Shown piece by piece: positions 7,907 to 15,800 of a DNA stretch of 24,730 nucleotides. The translations under genes were made by a program, and so were the position numbers. The DNA is from a virus. Location of the stretch: IMG/VR virus record IMGVR_UViG_3300028925_002282, positions 1 through 24,730 of that record, one strand, 5' to 3'. Position 1 is the first letter of the stretch. The number at the start of each line of letters is the position of its first letter. The notes beneath the pieces were generated by a model. That model was not told where the DNA came from. It ran no database searches and saw only the letters and a list, made by a program, of their open reading frames with translations.

Positions 7907-8335
7907 ATGGCAATATTAAATGGAACGGACATAAAAGTCTATGATGGGAGTGGTTTGTTAGTAGCTTATGCACAAAACGGATCAATAAACATTAATCATT
8001 CAACAAGAGAAATCACGAACAAAGAATCAGCAGGATGGAAAGAAACTTTAGAGGGATTAAGGGATTGGAGTATTGATGTTGATGGTGCTTATGCATGGAC
8101 TGATGCAGCAGGATCAGTTTTAGCAAATGGATTTGAAGATGTAATTTCAGCTTACATTTTAACAAGAGCATCATTAACAGTTAAATTTGGAACAACAGCA
8201 GCGGCAACTGGGGATGTTTTATATACTGGAACGGCATGGGTTACTTCTGGGAGTGCTTCAGCAGGAACGGAAGATTCAGCAACTTATTCTCTATCTTTAG
8301 AGGGTACTGGTGCATTAACTCAGACTGTATCTTAA
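7907..8335 (+). CDS. major tail (tube) protein, TP901-1 type
   Basis: The 142-residue protein is rich in Thr, Ala, Gly and Ser with alternating beta patterns and aligns by eye with the TP901-1-type tail-tube family. It has an N terminus MAILNGTDIKVYDGSGLLVAYAQNGS, then REITNKESAGWKETLEGLRDWSIDVDGAY. A late segment, DSATYSLSLEGTG, closes the barrel. These subunits stack as rings around the tape measure. A strong 11-bp hairpin follows its stop codon, mirroring the capsid gene, and the next genes are the tail chaperone and tape measure. Confidence 0.88.
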   Translation: MAILNGTDIKVYDGSGLLVAYAQNGSININHSTREITNKESAGWKETLEGLRDWSIDVDGAYAWTDAAGSVLANGFEDVISAYILTRASLTVKFGTTAAATGDVLYTGTAWVTSGSASAGTEDSATYSLSLEGTGALTQTVS

Positions 8336-8351
8336 TAATAATTTTTGGCGC

Positions 8352-8388
8352 GTGGGGGGTGATCTTGTTTGTGTGTTTCACCCCTCAC
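8352..8388 (+). terminator. strong hairpin after tail-tube gene, no U tract
   Basis: GTGGGGGGTGA (8352-8362) pairs with TCACCCCTCAC (8378-8388) over 11 bp with one G-U wobble and a 15-nt loop. It starts 16 nt after the tail-tube stop. Unlike the capsid hairpin it lacks a following T run, so it more likely protects the 3' end of processed tube mRNA or gives weak attenuation. True intrinsic termination is less likely. Confidence 0.55.
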
Positions 8389-8413
8389 AAACCAATTTAA
8401 ACAAACACATAAC

Positions 8414-8755
8414 ATGAAATATAATTTTGTAGAAATAGCAGAAAAAAAATATCCAATTAAATTTGGGTTCAATGCTTTAAGAAAGTATGGAATAAAAACA
8501 AACTCATCATTGGCTGATTTGGATAAGTTAGGCCAAGATATGAAATTGAATGATGCCTTAACTTTAATCCTTTGTGGGTTGGAAGATGGTTACAGGGCAG
8601 CAAAACAACAATGTGAGTTAGATATTGAAACACTTTCTGATTTGGTTGATGAAGATTTTAATGCAATTGAAAAATGCATGAATATTTTAGCCGAACAAAT
8701 GGGTGGAAATACTAAAAAAGAGGGAAAGGGCAAGGCCAGCAAGGCAAAACGCTAA
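8414..8755 (+). CDS. tail assembly chaperone, short form (gpG-like)
   Basis: This 113-residue form starts at ATG 8414 (MKYNFVEIAEKKYPIKFGFNALRKYG). An upstream in-frame TTG at 8369 lies in the hairpin loop and is rejected. Charged helices follow (LDIETLSDLVDEDFNAIEKCMNIL), with a Lys-rich tail ending KASKAKR. The position between the tube and tape-measure genes, the size and the frameshift site below identify it as the tail assembly chaperone, which coats the tape measure during tube assembly and is absent from finished virions. Confidence 0.82.
   Translation: MKYNFVEIAEKKYPIKFGFNALRKYGIKTNSSLADLDKLGQDMKLNDALTLILCGLEDGYRAAKQQCELDIETLSDLVDEDFNAIEKCMNILAEQMGGNTKKEGKGKASKAKR
8722..8728 (+). other. 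programmed -1 frameshift site G_GGA_AAG
   Basis: The heptamer GGGAAAG is in register in the chaperone frame (GGA at 8723-8725, AAG at 8726-8728), so simultaneous slippage by both tRNAs moves ribosomes into the -1 frame. That frame is open from here through 9072. It is the heptamer used by phage lambda for G/GT. A downstream stem is weak at best (GCCAG at 8736-8740 with TTGGC at 8757-8761), and lambda also lacks a strong one. The translated -1 frame before ATG 8791 (TLSWQDLERIAFGQ) looks protein-like and supports the fusion. Confidence 0.8.
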
Positions 8756-9072
8756 GTTGGCAAGATTTAGAAAGGATTGCATTTGGGCAAATGAACATGG
8801 AGGTTGATGTTTTTTATGATATGTTGCCCAAACATTTTTGGCTTAAAATGGATGGATTTAATGATTTGGAAAATTTAAGACAAAGGCAGGAATGGGAAAG
8901 GTGCAGATGGCAAACGGCATATTTACTGATGCCGCACACAGGAAAAGGAAAATCATTATCCCCAACAGATTTAATTAAATTTGAATGGGATAAAACAAAG
9001 TCAGAAGTTGATTTTGAGGAATTAAAAGCAAGGGCGGAATACATTAAAAAAATGGATAATTATGGGAAGTAA
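8728..9072 (+). CDS. tail assembly chaperone extension (gpT-like part of fusion)
   Basis: This is the -1 frame read after slippage at 8722-8728. The G-T fusion would run 8414 to 9072 and be about 219 residues, 105 from the first frame and 114 from this one. The extension includes LSWQDLERIAFGQ before the internal ATG 8791, then DVFYDMLPKHFWLKMDGF and RQRQEWERCRWQTAYLLMPHTGKGK. The pattern is that of the second chaperone domain in Gram-negative siphophages, and from memory Bacteroidota phages have the same tandem. Independent initiation at ATG 8791 is possible but would drop conserved residues. The stop overlaps the tape measure start by 11 nt. Confidence 0.75.
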   Translation, partial: GQGQQGKTLSWQDLERIAFGQMNMEVDVFYDMLPKHFWLKMDGFNDLENLRQRQEWERCRWQTAYLLMPHTGKGKSLSPTDLIKFEWDKTKSEVDFEELKARAEYIKKMDNYGK

Positions 9073-11593
9073 AGCAGTCGGTTTTTTAACATTTAATTTC
9101 GGTGCAAACATGGGTGGCTTTAATAAGGCCATGAAAAAAGCACAAAGGAAAGTAAGGAATTTCGGAAAGTCAATGAAACGTGTTGGGAGTTCCATGACTA
9201 CTGGATTGACAATGCCAATCATTGGGCTGGGTGCAATTGCAATAAAAACATTTGCAAATTTTGAACAGGCAATGCTTAAGGTAAAAGCCGTTTCAGGCGC
9301 AACCGCTTCAGAATTTAAATCATTAGAAGATAACGCAAAAAGATTAGGAAGTTCAACAATGTTTACCGCTTCACAAGTGGCTGGATTACAATTGGAATTA
9401 TCCAAGTTGGGATTAACACCAGAGGAAATAAACAAATCAACTGATTCAATATTAAGTTTAGCACAAGCAACAGGCCATGATTTGGCTGAAAGTGCAACAA
9501 TAGTTGCATCTACAATGAATAGTTTTGGAATGGAAGCAAGCGAATCGGCAAAAATTGCTGATATGTTTGCGGTTGCAAGTTCAAGCGCGGCCATTGATAT
9601 GACAAAATTGAGTGTTGCAATGCCAACTGTTGGGGCAACCGCAAATGCTGTTGGTGTTCCATTAGAGGGACTTACGGCTATGATGATGACATTGGCCGAT
9701 AGTGGAATGGAAGCATCCACAATGGGAACGCATTTGAGGAAAATATTTGTTGAGTTGGCAACAAAGGGGATCAGTTTTGATGATGCAATGAATCAAATAA
9801 ACACATCAACTGATAAAGTAACAACCGCAACAGGATTATTTGGAAAACGTGCATTTGGTGCTGGATTAATATTAGCAGGAAACACACAAAAAACGGCTGA
9901 ATATAATGTTGAATTAGCAAATGCCGCTGGGAAATCCAAGGAAATGGCCGACATTATGGATAGTGGTGCGGCTGGAGCAATGAGGCGTTTGGCATCACAA
10001 GCTGAGGGGGTTGCAATTTCATTGGGTGAAATGCTTATTCCTGTTTTTCAAAAACTTATGGGGCTTGTTCAGAAAGCATTGGGTTGGTGGAGTGGATTGA
10101 GTAGTGAAATGAAAAACAACATTGTTACAGTCGGGTTAATTGTTGCAGCAATTGGGCCAGTTATATCAATTTTGGGAGGGTTAGCAACAGCATTTGCATT
10201 AATTTTAAGTCCCATTGGATTAGTGGTTGCAGCAGCAGTTGCGGCAGGGATTTTGATTTACAAAAACTGGGAGCCAATTAAAAAAGCATTAGTTTCAGTA
10301 ATTAATTATTTTATTGACTTATACAATGAATCAATGTTATTTAGGGGTGCAATCCAGTTGATAATTATGGTGTTTAAAAACTTATGGGCGCAAGCTAAAT
10401 TTACCTTTAATTCAATGAAAGGGATTGTCACAAATTTGATCGCAACATGGATTGGTCAATTTAAGGCAATTGCAAAAGTAATTTCATCAGCATTAAGTAT
10501 AGATCCACAAGGGGTAAAAGAGGGAGCTAAAGATTGGGTGAAAGCAACATCAGATGGAATAAAGGGAAGTGCAAAAGTTTTACAAAAAACATCTAAGGAG
10601 TTAGGGGATGAGATGGCAGAAAATTTAAAAACAGCAATTGATAATACATTAACAAAGGAAAAAGTTGAATACATTACTGAAGATGATATTCAGGGGGCGG
10701 TTGATAGTGCTGCCGACATGGCCAAAGGAATTTATAACAAGATAAAAGGAGTTTTTGCAGTTGGAAGCGGTGGAAGCGGTGGAAGCGGTGGAAGTGAGGG
10801 GGATGAGGATGCACCAATAGAGGGACATTTTGAAATTGATGAAACTTATGAAGAAATGTTGGCCCGCACCAAGGAAACAACAAAAAGTTTAAAGGATATT
10901 TGGGGTGATTTTTGGGATGATTGGGGTGAGGGTATTCAAAAAGCGATAGGTATTGCCCAAAAAGCAATGGCAGGTATTGGCAATTTTGTGAGTGCAGTTG
11001 CTAAAAAAGAAACAACAGAGTTGGCAAACGAAAAAGCATTACAGCAGGAATTGCATGATGCTGATTATGAAAAACAGTTGGCAAGGATTGAAAATGGAAT
11101 GATGAGTGAGGAAGCCAAGCAGATTGCAATTGATGAATTAAACACTACATTTGCAGCTAAAAAAGAAACAATGGATAAGGCAATGGCAGAAAAGGAAAAG
11201 GCCATGAAACAAAAACAAGCAAGGAGGGACAAAGCAATGGCAATAATGAATGCAATTATCAATGGAGTTTCTGCCGTTGTTGCCTCATTGCCGAATATTC
11301 CATTGTCAATTTTTGTTGGTGGTTTAGCCGCTGCAAGTGTTGCGACAATAGCATCAACACCGATCCCAGCATTTGCAGATGGTGGAATAATTAGTGGCCC
11401 AACTGTTGGTTTAATGGGTGAATATCCTGGCGCAGGAACAGGAAATCCAGAGGTTGTTGCCCCATTAAAGAAACTTCAGGGAATGATGGGTGGGAATGAA
11501 AATAATAAAATTCAAATTGTTGGGAAATTATCAGGAAATGATATATATTTATCCAACTCAAAACAAACAACTGATAGATTAAGATTCGTTTAA
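9062..11593 (+). CDS. tail tape measure protein (TP901 family)
   Basis: The 843-residue protein sets tail length; at the usual 0.15 nm per residue the tail would be about 125 nm. The N-terminal core matches the TP901 tape measure family (FEQAMLKVKAVSGATASEFKSL, then SQVAGLQLELSKLGL and TKLSVAMPTVGATANAVGVPLEGLTAMMMTLADSG). A long hydrophobic stretch at about residues 350-400 would insert into the host membrane on ejection. A Gly/Ser linker at about 568-579 divides the protein. The tail of the protein has charged coiled coils, a second hydrophobic segment, and FADGGIISGPTVGLMGE, a common motif at tape-measure C termini. It starts within the chaperone gene. Confidence 0.93.
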   Translation: MGSKAVGFLTFNFGANMGGFNKAMKKAQRKVRNFGKSMKRVGSSMTTGLTMPIIGLGAIAIKTFANFEQAMLKVKAVSGATASEFKSLEDNAKRLGSSTMFTASQVAGLQLELSKLGLTPEEINKSTDSILSLAQATGHDLAESATIVASTMNSFGMEASESAKIADMFAVASSSAAIDMTKLSVAMPTVGATANAVGVPLEGLTAMMMTLADSGMEASTMGTHLRKIFVELATKGISFDDAMNQINTSTDKVTTATGLFGKRAFGAGLILAGNTQKTAEYNVELANAAGKSKEMADIMDSGAAGAMRRLASQAEGVAISLGEMLIPVFQKLMGLVQKALGWWSGLSSEMKNNIVTVGLIVAAIGPVISILGGLATAFALILSPIGLVVAAAVAAGILIYKNWEPIKKALVSVINYFIDLYNESMLFRGAIQLIIMVFKNLWAQAKFTFNSMKGIVTNLIATWIGQFKAIAKVISSALSIDPQGVKEGAKDWVKATSDGIKGSAKVLQKTSKELGDEMAENLKTAIDNTLTKEKVEYITEDDIQGAVDSAADMAKGIYNKIKGVFAVGSGGSGGSGGSEGDEDAPIEGHFEIDETYEEMLARTKETTKSLKDIWGDFWDDWGEGIQKAIGIAQKAMAGIGNFVSAVAKKETTELANEKALQQELHDADYEKQLARIENGMMSEEAKQIAIDELNTTFAAKKETMDKAMAEKEKAMKQKQARRDKAMAIMNAIINGVSAVVASLPNIPLSIFVGGLAAASVATIASTPIPAFADGGIISGPTVGLMGEYPGAGTGNPEVVAPLKKLQGMMGGNENNKIQIVGKLSGNDIYLSNSKQTTDRLRFV
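10763..10798 (+). repeat. 9-bp tandem repeat GGAAGCGGT encoding a Gly/Ser linker
   Basis: GGAAGCGGT occurs three times in perfect tandem (10763-10789) and a fourth, diverged copy (GGAAGTGAG) follows. It codes for a flexible GSGGSGGSGGSE stretch within the tape measure protein. Perfect copies suggest recent expansion by slippage. Copy number may vary among relatives, with small effects on tail length. Confidence 0.8.
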
Positions 11594-11596
11594 TAA

Positions 11597-14500
11597 ATGG
11601 CATACGTAAAAAGATTTAGCTCAGAATATTTATCATTAAATGGTGATGATTACACATTGGAATTTTGGGATAAAAATTTCACAGGTTCATCAACTGAAGT
11701 AAAGTTGGGGGTTGGGGGTTGTGAAATTTCTTATGATGGAAAAGGTGATGAAAAATACACAGGGATAATTGGATCAAAAATGACTATTCCATTAGTTATT
11801 GAAAACATATTTCAGGAGGTTTTTTTAACAAACTTAAGGGAAACATATCAGGAGCAGGATGTTTATGCCCATTTGTATATTGATGGGACAAGTACTATTC
11901 CCTTATGGAGTGGTTTTATCATTTTGGATTTATCTTCAAAGGAAGATGTTTCGTTTCCTTATGAAATATCTTTAACGGCAGTTGATGGGTTAGCATTATT
12001 AAAGGATCATGATTTTGTTCCTGATGAAACAATCCCGCCGCCTATGCTTAGGGCAAACACATACATTCCCGATCAATATGAAAAAACAATAAAATGGATT
12101 TCAAGGGCTTTACAAAAGACTGGAATGGCATCAGCGGCTGAAGGGACATGGCAAACGTGGAGAATACAAACATCAGTAAATTGGTACAATGAAAAGCACC
12201 AAAATACAAATATGAGTACCGATCCTTTAAATTATACAAGGGTAAAATCTGACGTTTGGCATAAAATGGAAGATCCAAATGTTGATGTTGCTGATGATGA
12301 ATTATACACGCCATTAAATACTTATGAGGTTTTAGAATCAATTTTGAAAGTATGGGGTTGCCGCTTAATTTATTGGAAGCATAAATTTAGAATAATACAA
12401 GTTGGGGAATATACAAAAGGTAATAGTGGAACAGTAACAGCCCCAGTCGATATTACTTCAAGGAATTATTATAGGACTGGGCAATATATAGATTCACAAC
12501 CTTATATAGGGGATACATATTACACAAGATATGATTTAGTTTTGGAAAATTATTTGAATAATTATTCAGGAATACAAAAATTATCAGGTGGCTCATGGGA
12601 TTATTATCCAGCAATTAAATCAATTAGTGGGGATTTCTTATCAATGAGTGGCCAAAATTATTTTGCTGGATTTATTCCTTTTGATACAACTTATTTTTTA
12701 GGGATAAATAATGTTTCATCAAAAGAAATTGCAACTATTACTGATGCAGATTTATTGGATGGATTTTATTGTCAAGTAATTGTAAGGTATTTAACGGCTA
12801 TTGTTGCGGGTTCAGGATCATCAGGATCAGCATTTAACCATGATATGAATTGGAGTATTAGGGCAAAGGTATCAGGATCATCAACATTTACCCATTATTT
12901 GCATTGGACATCTTCAGATGGGTTGCATTGGGCTGATTATTCTACAATCTCAACAACAGTTCATCATGTTTTATCAGCATTTGCAAAAACACTTACTTCA
13001 GATATTGGATACCAAAACATTGAAATTGTAAATGGAACAAAAGTTGGGGATAATTCATTTATTATTCCAATTGATTCTGATTTTACTGGTGATTGGGATT
13101 TTGAATATTTTTCATTGACATCTAACAATGAAACTATATCAGGTTTTCTGGGAGCACAAAGGGGGATGTTTAGTGTCCAGCCAGTAGCATGGGGATCTTC
13201 TTCTAATTTTTTCAGAACCGCCTATAATTTTTTACCAAATGAAGTTTCATATTACGAACAAATAATCCCTTTAACAAATAATTATTCAATATTTGCAAAA
13301 ATTTCAAATGGAGCAATTAATGCATTAGGGCAAACAATTTACATGGATAATGTCACAACAAATTCCATGCACAAGGAAATTAAGGATTTGCATTTTGGGG
13401 ATGCAGAAACACCTGATTCAGATTCATCAATACAAATTTGGGATGGATCTGCATGGATATTTTCATCATTCCTGGGTGAGTGGGGAGTTGGGACATTAAC
13501 AGGGGATGATGCAATTTCTGAATTACTATTAAGGGAAATTTTATCGGCACAAAATAACATTTCTTACAAACTAAGTTGCTCAACAACAACAGCCGTTAAT
13601 GGGAAAACTGATTTAGGCAGGCCAAAATACATAAACCCAATCGGTAGAATGATTGATTCGGATAATAAAAAATATGTATTTTTAAGGGGTTCATTTACAA
13701 CTGGACTGGATCAATGGGATGCAGAATGGTTTGAAATGACTTATGTAGCAAATACATCAACCTCAACATTTACTAATATCAATGGAAACATCACAACCGC
13801 AATTTCAATCCTTGATGATGGTGGGAGTGATCCCGTTCCGAGATTGGGAAATCCAAACCAAACATTTTCTTTGCCGCCACAATTTTCCAGAAATGAATCT
13901 TATACATCAACCGCATCACATATTGCAGCGGGTGAAATTTCATCAATCCCAATTAATGCAATTGGAACGGCAATTTTTAATATTGGGGATACAATAGTAA
14001 TTGAGGAAAAATTAACCTTAGTGAGGTATGAATTTACAATTTCAGCATTACAAGGTGCAGCAGATACTTCATTGTCAATTGATACCTATACATTAACAGA
14101 AGATATTAATGGGGGATCGTATATTGTTATTTCAAGGGTTGATTTAATACAACAATATCAAAGGAAAACAAAAGGTAAAATTGCAGGTTTTGATGTTGAT
14201 GCAACTTCATTGGAAAAGGGCGGTGTTTCAATTGATGGATTTTTAGATTCCGACAGAATGGTTGGTGCAAGTCCTACAAAATTAGCAACATCAGAATCAA
14301 TAAAAGCATATGTAGATTCAGAATCAGGTGGAATATCTAATTATAAATTTGCCACATCTTCAGGAACAGGATTAACAAGTGCAACAAATGGAATTGCAAA
14401 TGCAGTTGTTGTGCCTTTCGATACCAGTTCAGTTGGTTCAGCATCAACAACTATTTCTTTAAATGGATCTGGAGGAATTTCAGGGATTAGTGGTTCAGAA

Positions 14501-14860
14501 TACAGTTTCAGTTTAGATGAAAATGCAGGATCAGGAGTTTATGAAATAAAATGGAATGTTGCGGTTGATGTAGCAGTGGTTATAAATAGATATTTGGGCG
14601 GCATTACTTTACAAACTGGATTAGCAGTTGCGGGAACACCAATGACATGGGTAGAAGTTTCACCAAGCAGGAGTTGGATATATGACAGAGGTGCTGGTGG
14701 GAATAGGTATGGCAGTACATCAAATTCTATTTTACACAGTTCAATTGTGGAGTCAAGTAAACGAGTTTTTAGAGTTGTGTTTTGGAAGCAGGATGGGCAG
14801 GGAGCAGGTAAATTAAGAACCGAAATAAACGGGTGTAGTGTAACAATAAAACAAATTTAA
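11597..14860 (+). CDS. large tail-tip / receptor-binding protein
   Basis: The 1087-residue protein directly after the tape measure is the likely distal tail/baseplate hub fused to a receptor-binding region. The N-terminal 150 residues (LSLNGDDYTLEFWDKNFTG, TIPLVIENIFQEVFL, IPLWSGFIILDLSSKEDVSFPYEISLTAVDGLALLKDHDF) resemble the beta-rich tail-tip starts of Bacteroidota phages. The middle is Ser/Thr/Asn-rich beta sequence. Near residue 896 is ATSESIKAYVDS, a linker often seen in tail fibres. The last 180 residues (GVYEIKWNVAV, SPSRSWIYDRG, FRVVFWKQDG, CSVTIKQI) look like a compact jelly-roll or C1q/TNF-like receptor-binding head. Domain boundaries are by eye only. Confidence 0.75.
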   Translation: MAYVKRFSSEYLSLNGDDYTLEFWDKNFTGSSTEVKLGVGGCEISYDGKGDEKYTGIIGSKMTIPLVIENIFQEVFLTNLRETYQEQDVYAHLYIDGTSTIPLWSGFIILDLSSKEDVSFPYEISLTAVDGLALLKDHDFVPDETIPPPMLRANTYIPDQYEKTIKWISRALQKTGMASAAEGTWQTWRIQTSVNWYNEKHQNTNMSTDPLNYTRVKSDVWHKMEDPNVDVADDELYTPLNTYEVLESILKVWGCRLIYWKHKFRIIQVGEYTKGNSGTVTAPVDITSRNYYRTGQYIDSQPYIGDTYYTRYDLVLENYLNNYSGIQKLSGGSWDYYPAIKSISGDFLSMSGQNYFAGFIPFDTTYFLGINNVSSKEIATITDADLLDGFYCQVIVRYLTAIVAGSGSSGSAFNHDMNWSIRAKVSGSSTFTHYLHWTSSDGLHWADYSTISTTVHHVLSAFAKTLTSDIGYQNIEIVNGTKVGDNSFIIPIDSDFTGDWDFEYFSLTSNNETISGFLGAQRGMFSVQPVAWGSSSNFFRTAYNFLPNEVSYYEQIIPLTNNYSIFAKISNGAINALGQTIYMDNVTTNSMHKEIKDLHFGDAETPDSDSSIQIWDGSAWIFSSFLGEWGVGTLTGDDAISELLLREILSAQNNISYKLSCSTTTAVNGKTDLGRPKYINPIGRMIDSDNKKYVFLRGSFTTGLDQWDAEWFEMTYVANTSTSTFTNINGNITTAISILDDGGSDPVPRLGNPNQTFSLPPQFSRNESYTSTASHIAAGEISSIPINAIGTAIFNIGDTIVIEEKLTLVRYEFTISALQGAADTSLSIDTYTLTEDINGGSYIVISRVDLIQQYQRKTKGKIAGFDVDATSLEKGGVSIDGFLDSDRMVGASPTKLATSESIKAYVDSESGGISNYKFATSSGTGLTSATNGIANAVVVPFDTSSVGSASTTISLNGSGGISGISGSEYSFSLDENAGSGVYEIKWNVAVDVAVVINRYLGGITLQTGLAVAGTPMTWVEVSPSRSWIYDRGAGGNRYGSTSNSILHSSIVESSKRVFRVVFWKQDGQGAGKLRTEINGCSVTIKQI

Positions 14861-15039
14861 TGGCAAAAGAAAGTGTAAAAGATAGTTTAGAATTTATAGC
14901 GGTAAACGCAACAGGGATTGGCTTAAGTTTTGGAAATTTGGAATTTGAATTAAGAATGTTTATTTTAATATGCACGGCAATTTATGCAATAATAAAAATT
15001 ATTATGGGTGTAATGGAAATTATTAAAAGGAGCAAATGA
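14860..15039 (+). CDS. small single-helix membrane protein, holin-like
   Basis: This 59-residue protein was found by reading the gap after the tail-tip gene: ATG at 14860 overlaps the TAA of the tail gene, and the TGA at 15037-15039 overlaps the start of the M15 peptidase (ATGA). One membrane segment spans about residues 33-54 (MFILICTAIYAIIKIIMGVM), followed by a basic tail (KRSK). Placement before an endolysin suggests a holin, pinholin or antiholin partner to the larger holin at 15405. The call depends on position and hydropathy only. Confidence 0.65.
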   Translation: MAKESVKDSLEFIAVNATGIGLSFGNLEFELRMFILICTAIYAIIKIIMGVMEIIKRSK

Positions 15040-15389
15040 AACACTTTAAATTAAGAGAATTTAAATGCAAGTGTGGGTGCGAATCAAATGAAATTGATGT
15101 TGATTTTTTGGAAATGTTAGTGAGGGGCAGAAAGATTGCAAAAACACCCTTTAAAATAACAAGCGGTTACAGGTGCAAACAACATCCATTATCAATTAAA
15201 AACCCAACAAGTTCACACATTAAAGGGGTTGCGGTTGATATTGCATTTAGTAGCGGCACAAATTTGGCAATCATTATGGGGGGATTGGGCGGTGCTGGAT
15301 TTGAAAGGTTTGGAATTAATTTTGAAAAGCATTTTATTCATGTTGATTCTGATGAGCAAAAAAGTACCCCAAATATTTGGGGATACTAA
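15036..15389 (+). CDS. M15 zinc peptidase, endolysin
   Basis: The 117-residue D-Ala-D-Ala carboxypeptidase/endopeptidase of the M15_3 family likely cuts peptidoglycan at lysis. Motifs: FKCKCGCES near the start (family trait), ITSGYRCKQHPLS, then SSHIKGVAVDIA with zinc ligands His61 and Asp68, and HFIHVDSD with the third ligand His102. A Shine-Dalgarno-like AGGAG lies 6 nt upstream of the ATG, unusual in this AT-rich genome and likely to raise expression. There is no signal peptide, so it needs a holin to reach the wall, consistent with its neighbours. Confidence 0.88.
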   Translation: MKHFKLREFKCKCGCESNEIDVDFLEMLVRGRKIAKTPFKITSGYRCKQHPLSIKNPTSSHIKGVAVDIAFSSGTNLAIIMGGLGGAGFERFGINFEKHFIHVDSDEQKSTPNIWGY

Positions 15390-15404
15390 TTTAAAACACA
15401 TAAA

Positions 15405-15797
15405 ATGGGGATATTAAGCAAGATATTCAGCACAGGCGCAACCGAATTAGTAAAGGAAGTTGGCAATGTGATTGATGATTTAACAACAACCAAGGAAGAA
15501 AAATTAGTTTTAAAACAAAAGTTGGAACAAATGATTTTTGATTTTGAAGCGAAAATTCAGGAAGAAGTTTCCGAAAGATGGAAAGCCGATATGAATTCAG
15601 ATAGTTGGCTCAGTAAAAACATCAGGCCATTAACATTGGCATTTTTAGTTGTTTCAACAATTTTTATTATCTTTATTGATGCTGGATTTATTAACTTTGT
15701 TGTTGAAGCAAAGTGGACAGATTTATTACAATTGGTATTGATTACAGTAATTGGTGCTTATTTTGGTGGCCGTTCTTACGAAAAAATAAAAAGATAA
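15405..15797 (+). CDS. holin, 3TM/GTA_holin family
   Basis: The 130-residue protein has a cytoplasmic N-terminal helix-rich domain (acidic/basic, ELVKEVGNVIDDL and EEKLVLKQKLEQM) and then DSWLSKNIRPLTLAF leading into two membrane segments at about residues 75-98 and 104-121. It ends GGRSYEKIKR. The string with WLSKNIRP and a late GGRSxEK is typical of the GTA_holin_3TM family. It sits just past the endolysin (15-nt gap) and before the metallophosphoesterase (3-nt gap). It should form the membrane lesion for lysis. Confidence 0.85.
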   Translation: MGILSKIFSTGATELVKEVGNVIDDLTTTKEEKLVLKQKLEQMIFDFEAKIQEEVSERWKADMNSDSWLSKNIRPLTLAFLVVSTIFIIFIDAGFINFVVEAKWTDLLQLVLITVIGAYFGGRSYEKIKR

Positions 15798-15800
15798 AAC

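Noticed and set aside
8369-8413. TTG-started extension of the tail chaperone
   Set aside because: It begins inside the loop of the tail-tube hairpin and encodes non-conserved residues; ATG 8414 is the natural start.
9022-9720. 232-residue open frame on the - strand opposite the tape measure
   Set aside because: It lies opposite a strongly supported tape measure gene, is rich in Ala, Ser, Leu and Val from the complementary codon pattern, and shows no motif. All other genes are on the + strand.
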